Shown here: piece after piece, positions 12,601 through 25,136 of the stretch
Layout of the letters: each line of letters begins with the position of its first letter
Position numbering within the stretch: the stretch's first letter is position 1
Source: Liquidambar formosana
Lineage: Eukaryota > Streptophyta > Magnoliopsida > Saxifragales > Altingiaceae
Assembly: GCA_039720395.1 (NCBI GenBank)
Contig: CM077833.1
Span: forward strand, 29,844,271-29,908,270
DNA length: 64,000 nucleotides
Direction: 5' to 3'
The notes under the pieces: generated by a model
What the model saw: the letters and a program-made list of their open reading frames with translations, nothing else
Database searches by the model: none
What the model was told of the DNA's origin: nothing
Translations under genes and position numbers: made by a program

Positions 12601-14279
12601 ACCATTGCTAAGCCAGAAAAATGAAAGAATCACTTGAAACAGGTTGGAGTGATATTGAGATGGATCAAATTTTAGGGTGAACTCTGAAGTTCATTGTTAG
12701 TTTTGGTTACGAGCCAATTTGGACGACCTCAAAAGCTTAGCTGCGGCTGAATTTTTCTAAAAAGCACTAAGGGGGAACAAATTCACCGTAATGCAAGCAA
12801 AACATAAAGGTTTCCTAGATTTTTGGGGAGCTTGAGATGGCAATGGTTCAATGCACTGGGAACGTTTTCGTCAACGTACCTTTAGGTGACAACAGTGAAC
12901 CGTGTCACATGTGCTTTACGTTGCCCTCTAATTTGTGCAGACAATACTGATTTCAATCACATTGGCTGCTCATGATGAGTCGCCTTCGGTGTTGGGGATT
13001 CTCCATATTAAACCTATCTTAAAAGACGATCACATTTGAAAGGTCTGAAGATTCACGTTTAGGACCCTCCAAAACAGCTCTACCTACTCGACTTGAGCCT
13101 TTCAAGCATAGATGAATTAAGATTCTGTCTGTTAATCTAGCAAAGTCGACATACCAATCGCTAACTGAGCCATGCATTGCTCACTGACCCATGAGTGGGT
13201 CTTTGGTGAATGGAACATTACAAAGGATGCCACTCACCCAAGTTGGTAAAACAAGACTGTAAAACTAAAAAATATATATATATATATAATTCAAATGAAG
13301 TAGAAACACCCAACTGCCACACAAACCATTGTACAAGTACATTTTGCCTCTCATCTAGTAATTTCAGAGGAAAAAACAGAGAAATAAAGCTACAAACACA
13401 CACACAAAAACAACAACAATTCAAAGATAGTATCACATTGATAGCCTACAGTGGGTGACCTGTGTAATTTTTAACATTTTCAATCTGGCATTTATGCATT
13501 TTAACATACAAAATGGCCAAAGTTTTTTTACCAATACCATATTTGAACTGTCCACATTAGAGGTGACCCACTAATAATTAATCTGACGGTTCAGATCAAT
13601 GATCTACATCCAGCTTCTTTTTTCTTTCTTTTTTGGTCTGATAAAAATTGAAATCCTGACCCCTCCCCCCCACAACCATGTGATACAAAGGTTTTGACGA
13701 AGCTATGCCCTTCTGCTACATCACTTTCATGCAAAAATCGGATTAGAAAGCACGATCAAAAGGAAAAGTGAAGGAGCGGAGATAGGGGTGGGGAGATTAT
13801 TCTCTTGCAAAAATCCAAAACAAAGGAAACCACTAGGTCAGTTGGTGAATCGTAGGATGAGGTTAGGTCTGGCCATTTTCAATAAGTTTTACTTCCCAAA
13901 AGAGCTAATGTTCCATACCCATTCTCAAACTCTGCTCCTTTTTAAGAGATTGAGAACAACAATGATTAATGAAATGAGATTTGAGATTTAGAAGCAAACC
14001 AATTTTCTCCTTTGGTAAGATCCCCCTAGCTTTATGTGGTTTGGCTCCTTTCTATTGGATAAACGCACTAGTGATTCTTTTTTGCTTTTGTTTGGCTCCT
14101 TTTGCACTCAAAGTGATTCCACCCACCACAAACACTAGAAAGAAAGAGAGAGCTAGGACATTGATATTTGATGAAATTAGTTTCACATGCTATTGTTAAA
14201 CGTCCCAACTTGATTAGATAGGTTCATCTAATTCCAAGAATCGGGTGTGCAATAATAATCTATTAATAAAAAAATTAAT

Positions 14280-14330
14280 CCATGGATGGTGATGGTGATG
14301 GGGGATGATGATCACCATCACCATCCATGG
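14280..14330. repeat. Perfect 20-bp inverted repeat with 11-base loop
   Basis: The left arm 14280-14299 (CCATGGATGGTGATGGTGAT) is exactly complementary to the right arm 14311-14330, with the loop GGGGGATGATG between them. The arms are built from GGTGAT units and end in an NcoI-like CCATGG. No longer stem is present and no gene is adjacent. Confidence 0.95.
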
Positions 14331-14565
14331 CTGCCGATCAATTTTCCTTCTTTTTGACTGGAAATCTTTCGTGTTGATCACGGCATGAAGAGTTATCATA
14401 ATTGACCAGGTAACTGATATGCATGGTTCTTTATTGCTTCTCCTCTCCTTTTCCTTCTAAGATTTGGTTAAAGTTAAAAAATTAAAAAAATAAAAACCCA
14501 AACATACATTTCTTTTTATGCAATACCAAATATGGCTACACGACAAGCTGTATTTATCAGAACTA

Positions 14566-14607
<42 letters not shown>

Positions 14608-16282
14608 TATGAGTGAGGGAGTATACTTCGTTATTTTCCTAATGCTAGAGTTGGTTGTCCAAGAATAAAGAAAATTTAGAAGCTTACAGACTTTTTCCAC
14701 ATATTTTCATCAACAAAAAAAATCGTAAGTGCTTGTTATCTAATGTGAAAAGTGTAGCCATGTGTCCTAAAAAATTCAAAGATACCACTGTGAAAGCCAC
14801 ATCTAAAACACCTCCGCAATGTCGCCAGGATTGTCATCAGTTTCCTATAAGGAATTAGCTCAATGTAATAGCATGATATTGTGTATATATCATAATATCA
14901 TGACATGTACAAATATATTTTAATCAGACATGGCTACAAACCATCATTGAATTTGCACATAATTTATACAGCACTGCTGACACTAGTTTTAGACACTCCT
15001 TAGGGTCATATAACTGAATAATAGGTAGCCAGAGAAAACCCTGCACCTTAGTGCTTTTTTGTTATAATATTATTTACCTTATCAAAAATAGTTAGCCAGA
15101 GAAAATAAAGAAGGAACAAAAACAAAAACAAGAAAAACTACAATCAGCTGATAATGACCATTAGCCTTGAGCATGTAATGGCTGAAATAGAAGCTGTTTT
15201 GAGCCCCAGAGCAGAACAAGAACAAGAGAACAAGTAATTCAAAAAATTGGATGGCCACGATCATCTAATTGAAGGGACAGAATCTATGAATATCTGATAT
15301 GCTAAAAAATAGTGGAACCACTCTACTATTCCCCCATCAATACCATCTTGACTCTCCCTTCTCTCTCTCTCTCTCTCTCTCTTCATTTATTGGTTTCCCA
15401 CTTTCGATATCCACGTTCATGGGAGTGACAAAGTCTCCATTACTATTTCCTTTCAAATGCACCATCAGGAAATGAGGGTCCCATAACTGGGGTACCTCAG
15501 CCCACCATAACTAAATAAAGTTCTAGTCAAGTTGATCCCTTGCTCAATTGGTCATTTATGAGAAGATGGTATTGGAATCTTTCAGCAAAAGGGGCTGTGA
15601 AAATCTTCCAAAGGAGACAAAGAAGATTCCTAGTTGGTCATTTTCAAGATCCTCATCGCCATTCACATGCGCTTGACAGGCCGAACCAGTGGGCGACACA
15701 TTGGTGGCCATTCATGCTTTAACAAGAGCTCATTCTAGGTATGATGTTGCATTCAACTTCCACTCAATGAGCCACGTTCTTAATACATTTTGTAAGATTT
15801 CATTAATGTCATTTATAAGTTAAAGACTGGCCCAACTCGACTAGTCTTATCATGGCAAAAGCCATGCAACTAAATAGCTAATAGAGATGCAAATAGGCTT
15901 TATTATAAGCTCTAAAGAAAAAACTTCCGTAGATGTCTTTAAGCAACTTCAATGAAAAAATCCCTTAAAAAATCGTTTCCTTATGTTGTTACAAGTCTCT
16001 ACTTGACAAGAAGATGGATACTCCTCACCCTGGGAAGCAGAAAGGGCAAAAAAAAAAAAAAAGTACACACACACACAGAGATAATATACCCTTAGGTAAA
16101 ATTCACATAATCATCTTGTAGATTGCTTTTAAGTGATACCAGAAGAATATCTGCCTTCTGTGGGTTTAGTTTTTTACCTTAAAAGGTCACTTTTAATGTA
16201 AGAAGAGAAGTAATTACTAGGAGTTAAATGCAAGCTTTTTATTTTTATTTCAAATCATAGAAAACATTGCAGTATCCACCAG

Positions 16283-16921
16283 ATGTCATTCTCCCCACCA
16301 AGTTGCTCCCAAATACACCCCAAGCATCTTCAAATATCCATAATTTTCACATTTATTTATTTTCTCACAATAATGCAGTGGGGTAGACCTCGAATACATA
16401 TTGATGAGGTTGTCCTAGACAATTGAAGTTCCTATGTCATTCTCCCAACCAAGTTGCTCCCAAATACATCCCAAACATCTTCAAATATCCATAATTTTCA
16501 TATTTATTTATTTAATTATTTTCTTGCAATAATGCAGTGAGTTAGACCTTGAATACACATTGATGAGGTTGTCCTAGACAATTGAAATTCCCTTCATTCT
16601 ATAGCCAAGCACATTGTATTAAAAGTACCCTAGTTGGAGACTTAGATAGCACGATTGAATAACTCAAAGGAATCCATCAATTTAGTTAACATCAACACTG
16701 CAGTAAGCATAGAAACACGGATGAGATAGTCCACGTGTTTATGAAAATGTCCTAGACAATTCATTCTATACCCAAGCACATTGATAGGAAATACCCTAGT
16801 TGGAGACTTCAACACGGATCAAAGGTTAGCATGATCGAATAATTTGACGGAATCTAATAATTCCGTTGACGTGAACACCGCACTAAGTGAAGAAATGCGC
16901 ATAATGATGCATTTCAAGAAA
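16283..16921. repeat. Two consecutive imperfect tandem duplications
   Basis: First pair: 16283-16433 and 16434-16592, both starting atgtcattctcc and ending tgtcctagacaattgaa. Second pair: about 16570-16747 and 16748-16921, both starting tgtcctagacaatt and including cattctata-ccaagcacatt and ataccctagttggagactt. The pairs overlap through the shared tgtcctagacaatt word, so the array grew by at least two events. Divergence between copies is visible, so they are not recent. Confidence 0.8.
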
Positions 16922-19816
16922 AGGGAGGCGGCGGCATCATAAGACTTAGAATAGTAACTGTACATGTTGGTCTAGTGGCTACTAGTAGAATGACAACCAG
17001 CTAGGTCTAATACCTTGTCTCGGTGACTCATTATGTATCTCTTGAAAAAGGATCCTTTATCACATAGTATCCCATTGCCACGTGGCTGACAATTTTATTC
17101 AATTTGTATCGAATGAGGCAAACATATTTCACTATACAATTGGCATTCCATAATTTTCTCTCTTCCTTCTCCATTATGGTGAAGCAATCAATCTCAAAAG
17201 ATAAAGCCTCAGCCTCAATTCACAATATTTAGTTTCTAATTAACACTAAATGACCTCCAGTTCTGGTTCCTAGTGAATCCATCATGTTTTATATAGCATT
17301 TTAAGGGACAATCCATAAGATCGAGAACAGCCATAAATAAATTTTAGTCATAAAAATTAATGCTTGAGTTTTTTGAACTTTAAAAACTTAATATACATAT
17401 TATCTTCATCATCTTCACCAAGTTTATTGATCACCTCCACCAGTAGACATAGACTTTGTGGGATGAATCTCATTTTTGGTTCATTGGATTACATGAAACC
17501 CTTGATGTCAGCCCAATCATACCTATCACTAGTAAGCATCTTCATGGAACATGAATCACCCAGCCTCCATTAATAGAATACCCCTTCAATGACAATTGAC
17601 CTTCGTGTTGCATTCTTTTATAGTTCACTTTATTTTTCACCTTCTTGTAAACTCAAATTAACTGTTAGGGCACCAACAATTGGTATCAACCTCTGTGAAA
17701 GAGGCACAACTTAGGTCAATTGAATCTGACCTTGCCCAAACCAAGCCCAATCCCATCAATGGGAAAGGTTGGGAAAAATCTTTCATCATACACAGTGTCA
17801 GGCTTGAGTTGATGATTTCTAAGCCAACCTAAGGCAGGGATGGGCTTGGGTTGGGCCTCAAATGTTTAAGCATTCTCCAACCCAGTGTAGGATTAGGTTG
17901 GGCTCCAGACAATCCGTCCAACACCTAAGACTGGACCTGGGTTGGCCTTCAACATACTGAACCCATCTGAGTTGCCAATATGTAATTCCAAAATCATCAC
18001 CCCACCCTCCTCTTTATTTTCTCTCTTTTTCTTTATATCCTTGTATTTTTTTCTCTCTCTCTCTCGCCCTCTTTTATTTTTAATTTTTATTTTTATTTCT
18101 TTTTTGGAGAGAGAGAGGAAGAGTGTCCAAGACAAAGTTGTGCATGCACCCACCTGGCTTGAATGAAGCCAAGGAAATGAAGTTAGCTCAACAGGGAAAA
18201 TTCAGGATATCCAAAGTCTGGCAGCCACTGGGCCAAATCAGATACAAGCCAAAAGATTTGCCAATCTGCAAATCAAAAATTTTAAAACCTATGGTGTAGC
18301 TCAAATATCGGTTAACCCTAAATGTCCCTAATACTATAAATATAGTGTGGTTCAAATATCAGTTGACTCTGATATTCAGAAGGGTACCGGGAATGACATA
18401 GTAGATGGACTGCCCACCAGACCATAGACTAACGACCCAAAAATATCCACTCAACCCAAGGCATAGGACTTGCCATGAATCGTGGTCATAGTTCGTTCCA
18501 TGTGCCCCAATCTATAACAGCCTTCAAACCTCAATTGCCCTGTAACTTAGCTGCAACTAGTGTCCTCATAACCAGGGCCCAAGAGCCCAACCGACCCACC
18601 CCCACCCTGGATCCTTTTTTTCTCTTCATTCTCTTCATTTTATCTTTTGATGCTTTTGGATTGATCCTGAATTGACAGAGAGACTCCACCTGAGGTAAAG
18701 CTTCATAGTCTAGGTTTAGTGCAGTGTTCCAAAGACCAGGTACCTAGGTTTTAGTAATTTAAAATATTTAATAAAATGTCATAAGGTTCCTACATTTTTT
18801 GTTCACCTAATGCTAGGATGCTACACAGAGTACCCACAATCTCATGCAGTGTAGGGTTGACAAACCAACAAGCTACTTGTGAAGGACTAGAACTTCACTC
18901 ATTCACCAGCCTTAACAAGCCAAGCTTGAACAACCAGGACTGAGTTGTTCAGCACATGAACAGTTAGGGGGCACCATGTAGTAATAACACTTCAGAAACT
19001 TACTACCAAAGAACACCTCGAAGAAAAGTTGACACAACAAAAAGCCAGTATGGTCTGATGGAGGATTTATCAAGTCAATGGAGTATGTTGCCCTCACTAA
19101 CCAGCATTTGTTCAAGTGTGAGATACTAACATAGTAACCGTGTCAAAATCAGCTCATGAACAAGAAAAATCAGACTAGCCTAGAGACAAACCAAGCTTGA
19201 ATATAGCAAATTAAGCCAGGGTCAAGCTCAATAAAAGTTTAAACCAAGCCAAACTGGAATAATCCAATCAACACTTGGCTTGGCTTGTATACACCCCTAA
19301 ACATATCCAACACACTTTAAAAGGGCATGGGAAGATATAAACAAATATATAATATTTAATAAGTTGCTTGATTTTAGTTCTTTTCCAGTTTTCTTCTTCC
19401 ATTCAACCCAACAGTCTGCATACTCTGAGAAACTAAAACACCTTCGATGAATAAAATAATAAAAACAATAAGGAAAGAAAGAACAATCAAATACCATGGC
19501 ATTCTGAGACTATTGAAACCATATGCAGACACAGTGCAACTCTAATTCATACACGGAAGCTCAAACACTGCACTGAATATTTGTTACGTAAGTTTATGAA
19601 ACCATAAGCCAAAATATAGATATTTGATATGCAAGTTCATGAAATTATAAGCCTCTTTTATATGTCTCTACCTCTCACTTGAGCTAAAAAATATTGTTTA
19701 TCATTGCACTTTGTGAATTCCAGAAAGAGGATGCAACTAATAGAGATTACACCAAATTTCTTGATCAAGTGTTATGAACTTGCACAATAAAATATACAGT
19801 CAGATAATAAGATGAC

Positions 19817-22800
19817 TTATTCGGCACCTGTATCCTCTGCAGACTTCTTATATTCTGGCTTAAGCTCATAAGTCCCTTGGTTTGTTCCCCTTTTATTGTA
19901 CACGCAGAGATCATTCAGTATCTCTTTCAGGAATTGCTGCAAAAAAAGTACACCCAAAATTCCTCACGGGTGAATATCCAGCTAAATGATTATTAATAAG
20001 ATATTCGACAACATGTAATCAACTAATCATCATTCTTCATAAGATGATAAGGAGATCATGTCATGAACCCTAGAAAAAGGGTAAAGACTCTCTCTTTACC
20101 AAGTTCAACAAGTCATCCATTTGATGTTTAGTTTTAACTTCTTATTCACAACAAAAAGCCTTAGCATATCATCCTCGATAAGTAAGACATGCCAGTAGAA
20201 AGCAACAAACTTAGCAAAAACTTGAAGAAATCAAAAGAAATACCGCAGGTTGATCTGTCTCTTGGACTAGTTGCTTTAATGCCCAATTTGGTTGTCTTTC
20301 AAAAAGTTTAAACATAATATCCTCCAGTTCCCCACGATCCCTTCTTGTTCTCTTCACATCTGATCCCTTAACTGGTGCTATTTTCTTCTTATCCTGGACA
20401 GAGATGGTTGACAGTAATCAATGGGCATTATTTTATTTTTATTTTATTTTTGAAAATGTAGCAACTAATCTTATTAATAGAAAAATAAAAAATGTACAAG
20501 GAGGACAAGACATCCTACCAAAACTAAACAACACACGAAACAAAACACAAAGTCTGTTTTACCAAACATAAAGTCTTCACATATCTTTGATAGCAAATGA
20601 TTTCTTTGGAGAATAAATAAATGTTTATTTATGTAGATTATTTTTTGATGAAGTAGTTATACAAATTATAAAATGATACAACCATATGTCCATATCCAAT
20701 TTAAACATATAGAATGGAGCGGAGACAAAAATGTCTGTTTGCTTGCTGTGAGCCCAAACCAAAATTTCACCGGGCTCCTGTCTGAGACTAGCCTGATAGG
20801 TCTCTAAACCTAGATCAGTTCAACTATGAAAAATGGCAGGCATGTCTGGACAGGCCAGGTTCATCATTACAACCCATTAAATCCCGTTAAGCCGGGATGG
20901 GTAGACAATGCCATGGGAGATTTTTCAAATTTGATACAGTAACATTAAAGTAATATTGCTTAACATAAAAAGCATAGGAGCAGAACATTTTTAATGAAAT
21001 TAATAATGCGCAGTAACGTGGATTAAACAAATTAATTCATGTTCAGGAAGATTCTTTGGTTAGGTCTTCCAATTTTCACATGTATATTGGTTGCCACCCA
21101 CCTCCTTATAATTGGATTAAGCTTTATTTTGATGGATCTAGAAAGTATGCTAGGAAGACTGCCAGTGCTAGTTTTGCTATTAGGGATTACAGTGGAAAGG
21201 CTTTGGTTGCTTCAGCTTTCAAGCTGGGGAATTCTTCTGTTATAGTAAAAAAATTTACGGTGCTGCGTATTATGTACTCAATGGAGTAAGGATTTCCGAA
21301 ATGTTCAAGTGGAAGGTGCTTGCAAGTGGTCATTAAAGCCATCTGTGGGTAGTGTAAACGTAATTGGAGCTTAATCAGTTTGGTTAATGACATTAAGTGG
21401 TTGACGTCAAAGTTTGACAGGACCTCTTTTAGGCATATATTTTTAGATAATCGATAATGGCTTCAGATTGTATCAATAATACGGGTCATTTTAATACTGG
21501 AAGTGTCACGTGGGAGAATAGATTTCCGAGGAAGCTATGGGATATCATCTTAAATGGTAGTAGAGATGTTAGTATTCTAGATGAAAGAGACATTATGCAT
21601 AATTTTATTACTTTAATTTCACCCAGAAAATTTTTTTTTAAAAAATGAAGAGAGAGACAGAGAGCAGATGGTGAAAAAACAGAGCATAAATACCTTAGAA
21701 TTGGAAGCAATCAAGCCAACCATTCCAGGCATAGGCCTCATATGCACTCCACGGTCATTGTCGATCACCTTTTCAAATTAATAAATCAAGGGAAAAGGAT
21801 AAATAAAAGTCCCATGTCATAAATGAAAAAATGCATGCCAATGTAATTTCAAGGAGATGGACACTGAAATTTCCAACCTGTATTTGTCTATTCTTAATCA
21901 TAGATTTATTTGTCCTTTCACGGCACAATTTGCCATACTCCTCAATAGTTTCACTATGGGGCTTCATATCAAATTTATGTTCCACTTTCCCTTCCATCGC
22001 AACCCTACCTAAAAAAAATGAAGTTGCCTGTCAAAGTTGTTTACTAAACCAAAACTCCAAAAATTTTACATATAAAGCACTCTTTGAATCTATGTTCAAT
22101 ATCATACCCAATCATAAAGTACTAACTTTTTCTTATATGAGCACTGTATTATGAAACAGCCAAAGAAAATTTCATACGAAATCAAAATCAAAAATAAATA
22201 AATAAATAAATAAAATTTCCATCATCAAAAAGATCTCTAAGCATAGCACAAACCAAAAGCACTACTCACTCAACACAATGACACTTTTAGGCATCTATTT
22301 GAGATCAAGAAAGCCCTAGTGATCACAACCAAATTAAAATTTACATTTTATAAATGTTTGATTGTTAATGGCATTTTACTGCTTATGATTTAACAATTCC
22401 ATGAGAAAGCAATCCAAATGTATTGTCCACATAGATTATGGAAATATTCAAGAAAGTCCCAACTTACTATAAATAGTGAGTACCACACACATACTAAGAC
22501 TAAGGGTCTCAGTCCAATTTCAAGTCTAGGAACCCAATTTTCAATCATAAGGTTCCCATCATAACTGTTTATCTCTTCATCAAAAATCATAACTGTTTAT
22601 CTAAAGTTATCAAAATTCCTAAACTTGAACCTTTTGTAATTGTTAACTCCATAGTTTTCAAAACCACTATGTGAGCCTAATTGATGAACTTTTACTTTCC
22701 AAGGCACAAACTAAAACCTAGGTAATCTGCAACCTGTATCACACCATTCTGACGATAAAACATTTTCATTAAGCCATTAGTCGGGCAGAAAATGATTTCT

Positions 22801-25136
22801 TCCCACTTCTAGTCAACAAGTTTCTATGCTGCCCACCTATTGATTAAGTTTCTTTCTTTCGCATTGGTTACAACATTTGATTAAAAGATTACAACTAGTG
22901 TATATAGCCTTTCACATGTTGAACTACTATATCATGTTCCAGCTAAGCAATCAAAACAGTGCAATCTCTTATGGTAGCCAATAGACCCACATGAAGGTAT
23001 CATGAGGTTACCATGTATAGTCCCACATCGCCTGTTTAGAGAACAATCCCAAGCCTTATATAATACCGTAGTACCCTTGGAAGTCAAGGTACTCCTTTTG
23101 GGAGCGGTACTCAGATTTGCTACACCCCCATCATACCAAATTATGGGATAAGAAGTGTTCAGTATAGCCATTCAAGGTCCAATTACCATCCAATTTACTC
23201 CCCTTAACAATGCCCTGGTAAGAGTTCTTTCTGTCCTTAGGTTTTTCATGTATCTCCACAACATCATCAGCTCTAAGATAAAGTCAATACAGCATATTCT
23301 CCATCGAAAAATTATAATTGTAGCAACTGACATGATCTTAACAAAATAACTTCTAAAATTTACTAAAACAAGCACATAGGACTTAAATACAAAAGAAAAC
23401 ATAAATCCTAATTCATAATCCTCACCTTGATTTGTCTCAGACAAAACACACATAGGAACAAAGTCTTTAAACATATTCAATGAGTAACTTTTTGGCATAT
23501 TCCCCGTCTCAGTGCCAGCCATTTCCATTGTGAACTGATTACCATTTAAGAAACATATTGGTACTTTGGCATAATAATACAAAGTGAAGAAACAATAATG
23601 CAATCGAGTAATGACGCAAGGAGCGAACACAAAACAGATATCACCAAATAGAGTAGTAACTAATATACAAATGGAAAAAAAAAAATAAATAAATAAATTA
23701 AAATAAATCTCACATCTTATCTAAATTAGTAACGCGTGGAACCCCATAAGAAAAGACAAGCATTTGTCGAATCATTTTCAACATCCATTAATCAAACAAT
23801 GATTAAGTTAGTTAACAAAAAACAATAATTGAAGGGTGAGATGATTAAGTATGTCACTAACAAAATTTGATTCAAATTTAAGATAAAAGAAAAAAAATAT
23901 TCAAGCCAATTGCAGATAAAGCATGACCGTTAAGGACATACCTTTAATTTGTATGGAGACCTCTCTACTGACCAACTTATTCAACCGAATTCTCTTAAAG
24001 ATAAAATTCCTTATATAGATAAATGAAAAAAGAAAGGATATAATTCCTTATATAGATAAATGAAAATGGAAAGGATATACTACGGGGGAAGATATCAAGT
24101 TATGTGAAATCAGTCAATCAGTTTTCAGTGATAAAATATATAGAGTATAATAGTTGGTAAGTTACTAAGTTTACTCATATCTACTAAGTAGACGTGCTGT
24201 GAGGTGTCTTGTATTCATTTATTACAGGACTCCAAGAGGCTCAGCTAAGGGACCTTTCCGGGTAGGGTTTTAGGATGTTCTTTGCTCTGTTGAGTTTCAG
24301 CCATGAGAGAAGCGAGCTTGAGAGCTTTGTAGCAAATCCTTATGGTTGATAGTGGATTTGATCTCTCTCTATCTCTCTCTCTCCGCTGTGGACATAAACA
24401 TCTTGCCAACTACATATATTAGGCGTTTTCTGTGTGTTTGTTTTCGCAATTTTTTATTCTTTTCATGTCATTGTGCTTGCTGCATAACAAGACATAATGG
24501 GAGATTTGCACAACGGATGAGGTTGGGAAAAATCAAGATGCCCATCACATTCATCTAGTTTAATTGCTTCAATTACTGCATAATCTGAAAATATTTGTCT
24601 TGCATCAAAGTAAATTCATTTGACTGTAACTAGGGTTTCGCCACTGTAAAGTTAACGATAAGTATGAGCTGGCTTGTGGTCATAATATAATCTATTAAGA
24701 ACACTAAAACCCCCTCATATTCACCACAATTGGCTAACCTGTTTTCAATTCATCCAAGTATGTGTAAAAATATCAGATAAATAGCCCAATGTCAGCACTT
24801 AAATTTCCTAAACCCTTTCGCTATAGATCAAGTTGCAATAACCATGAAGAGAAATATGCATATAGAGAAAGTATATATAACAAGAAAAACGCAATGAATT
24901 TGAGGATATATATGTATAGAGAGAGGGCAGAGGGGAACCTGGAGAGAGGAGGAATCGTCGGGGCGGAGAGGATCGAGGGAGAGGACGACCTTGGCGACAG
25001 GGTGAGGGTCGGAGGAAGGATGCGACTGCCATGACTTCGCCACCACCAGAGGACACTTCATCAGCCATACCGATCTCTCCGCCTTCCCCGTATCCACGTT
25101 GCTGCTACTGCCACTACTACTGTGTTCTTCCTCCAT
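19817..25136 (-). CDS. Transcription initiation factor IIF subunit beta (RAP30-like)
   Basis: Six exons on the minus strand: 24939-25136, 23426-23534, 21878-22008, 21694-21768, 20244-20393 and 19817-19936. They join in phase to 260 residues, the usual length of plant TFIIF beta. TFIIF beta pairs with the alpha subunit, binds RNA polymerase II and helps bring it to the promoter. The N-terminal third (AERSVWLMKCPLVVAKSWQ, then SYSLNMFKDFVPMCVLSE) fits the alpha/beta dimer barrel. The middle has HMRPMPGMVGL. The C-terminal winged helix covers roughly residues 160-245 (RGELEDIMFKLFERQPNWAL, QFLKEILNDLCVYN, GTYELKPEYKK). The Ser-rich acidic N-terminus starts at the ATG at 25136. All junctions are GT-AG. 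Intron 4 (20394-21693) carries an antisense RNase H fragment and intron 2 (22009-23425) a USE/TATA unit. Confidence 0.95.
21054..21560 (+). mobile_element. Broken RNase H domain of a LINE-type retrotransposon
   Basis: Translation gives WIKLYFDGSRK...ASFAIRDYSGK near 21110-21200, the N-terminal motif of the plant RVT_3-type RNase H found in non-LTR elements. In shifted frames it continues with VIKAICG, LISLVNDIKWLTSKFDRTSF and RHIFLDN, then MASDCINN, matching the order in that domain. At least two frame changes and a stop break it, so it is dead. It lies antisense inside intron 4 of the TFIIF gene. No reverse transcriptase or poly(A) end is visible, so this is a fragment. Confidence 0.75.
23019..23065 (+). 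promoter_or_regulatory. USE + TATA pair with U6-like (Pol III) spacing
   Basis: AGTCCCACATCG at 23019-23030 is a full match to the plant snRNA upstream sequence element (RTCCCACATCG). TATATAATA starts at 23057, 26 bases after the USE. By my recollection this equals the spacing in an Arabidopsis U6 promoter, and Pol II snRNA promoters are wider by about one helical turn. A start site would then fall near 23086. The downstream sequence (AAGGTACTCCTTTTGGGAGC...) matches no U1-U6, U3, 7SL or telomerase RNA that I recognise, and it contains a T4 run soon after. The unit is antisense to the host TFIIF gene, within intron 2. The same word also occurs in some plant retrotransposon LTRs, so it may be a transposon promoter. 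Confidence 0.5.
24001..24078. repeat. Short tandem duplication in TFIIF intron 1
   Basis: The block attccttatatagataaatg is repeated about 41 bases apart, each copy followed by a short A/G-rich spacer and aaaggatat. Confidence 0.8.

Larger units (their letters stand above)
9605..19816. other. Gene-poor intergenic region
   Basis: About 10 kb lies between the 5' ends of WAT1 and the 3' end of the TFIIF gene. I see no coding exon with a recognisable family. It holds microsatellites (TA at 14568-14601, CT at 15361-15382), a perfect 20-bp hairpin, nested tandem duplications at 16283-16921, and degraded transposon-like text at 17640-19310. The last stretch contains repeated gccaagctt and ggttgggc words and a cacccctaaa end near 19290. 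Short open frames (for example 13788-14199 and 15540-15722) have no domain. Confidence 0.6.

Noticed and set aside
13788..14199. Two overlapping short open frames with hydrophobic stretches
   Set aside because: There is no family motif, no splice context and no start context. They look like chance frames in AT-rich DNA.
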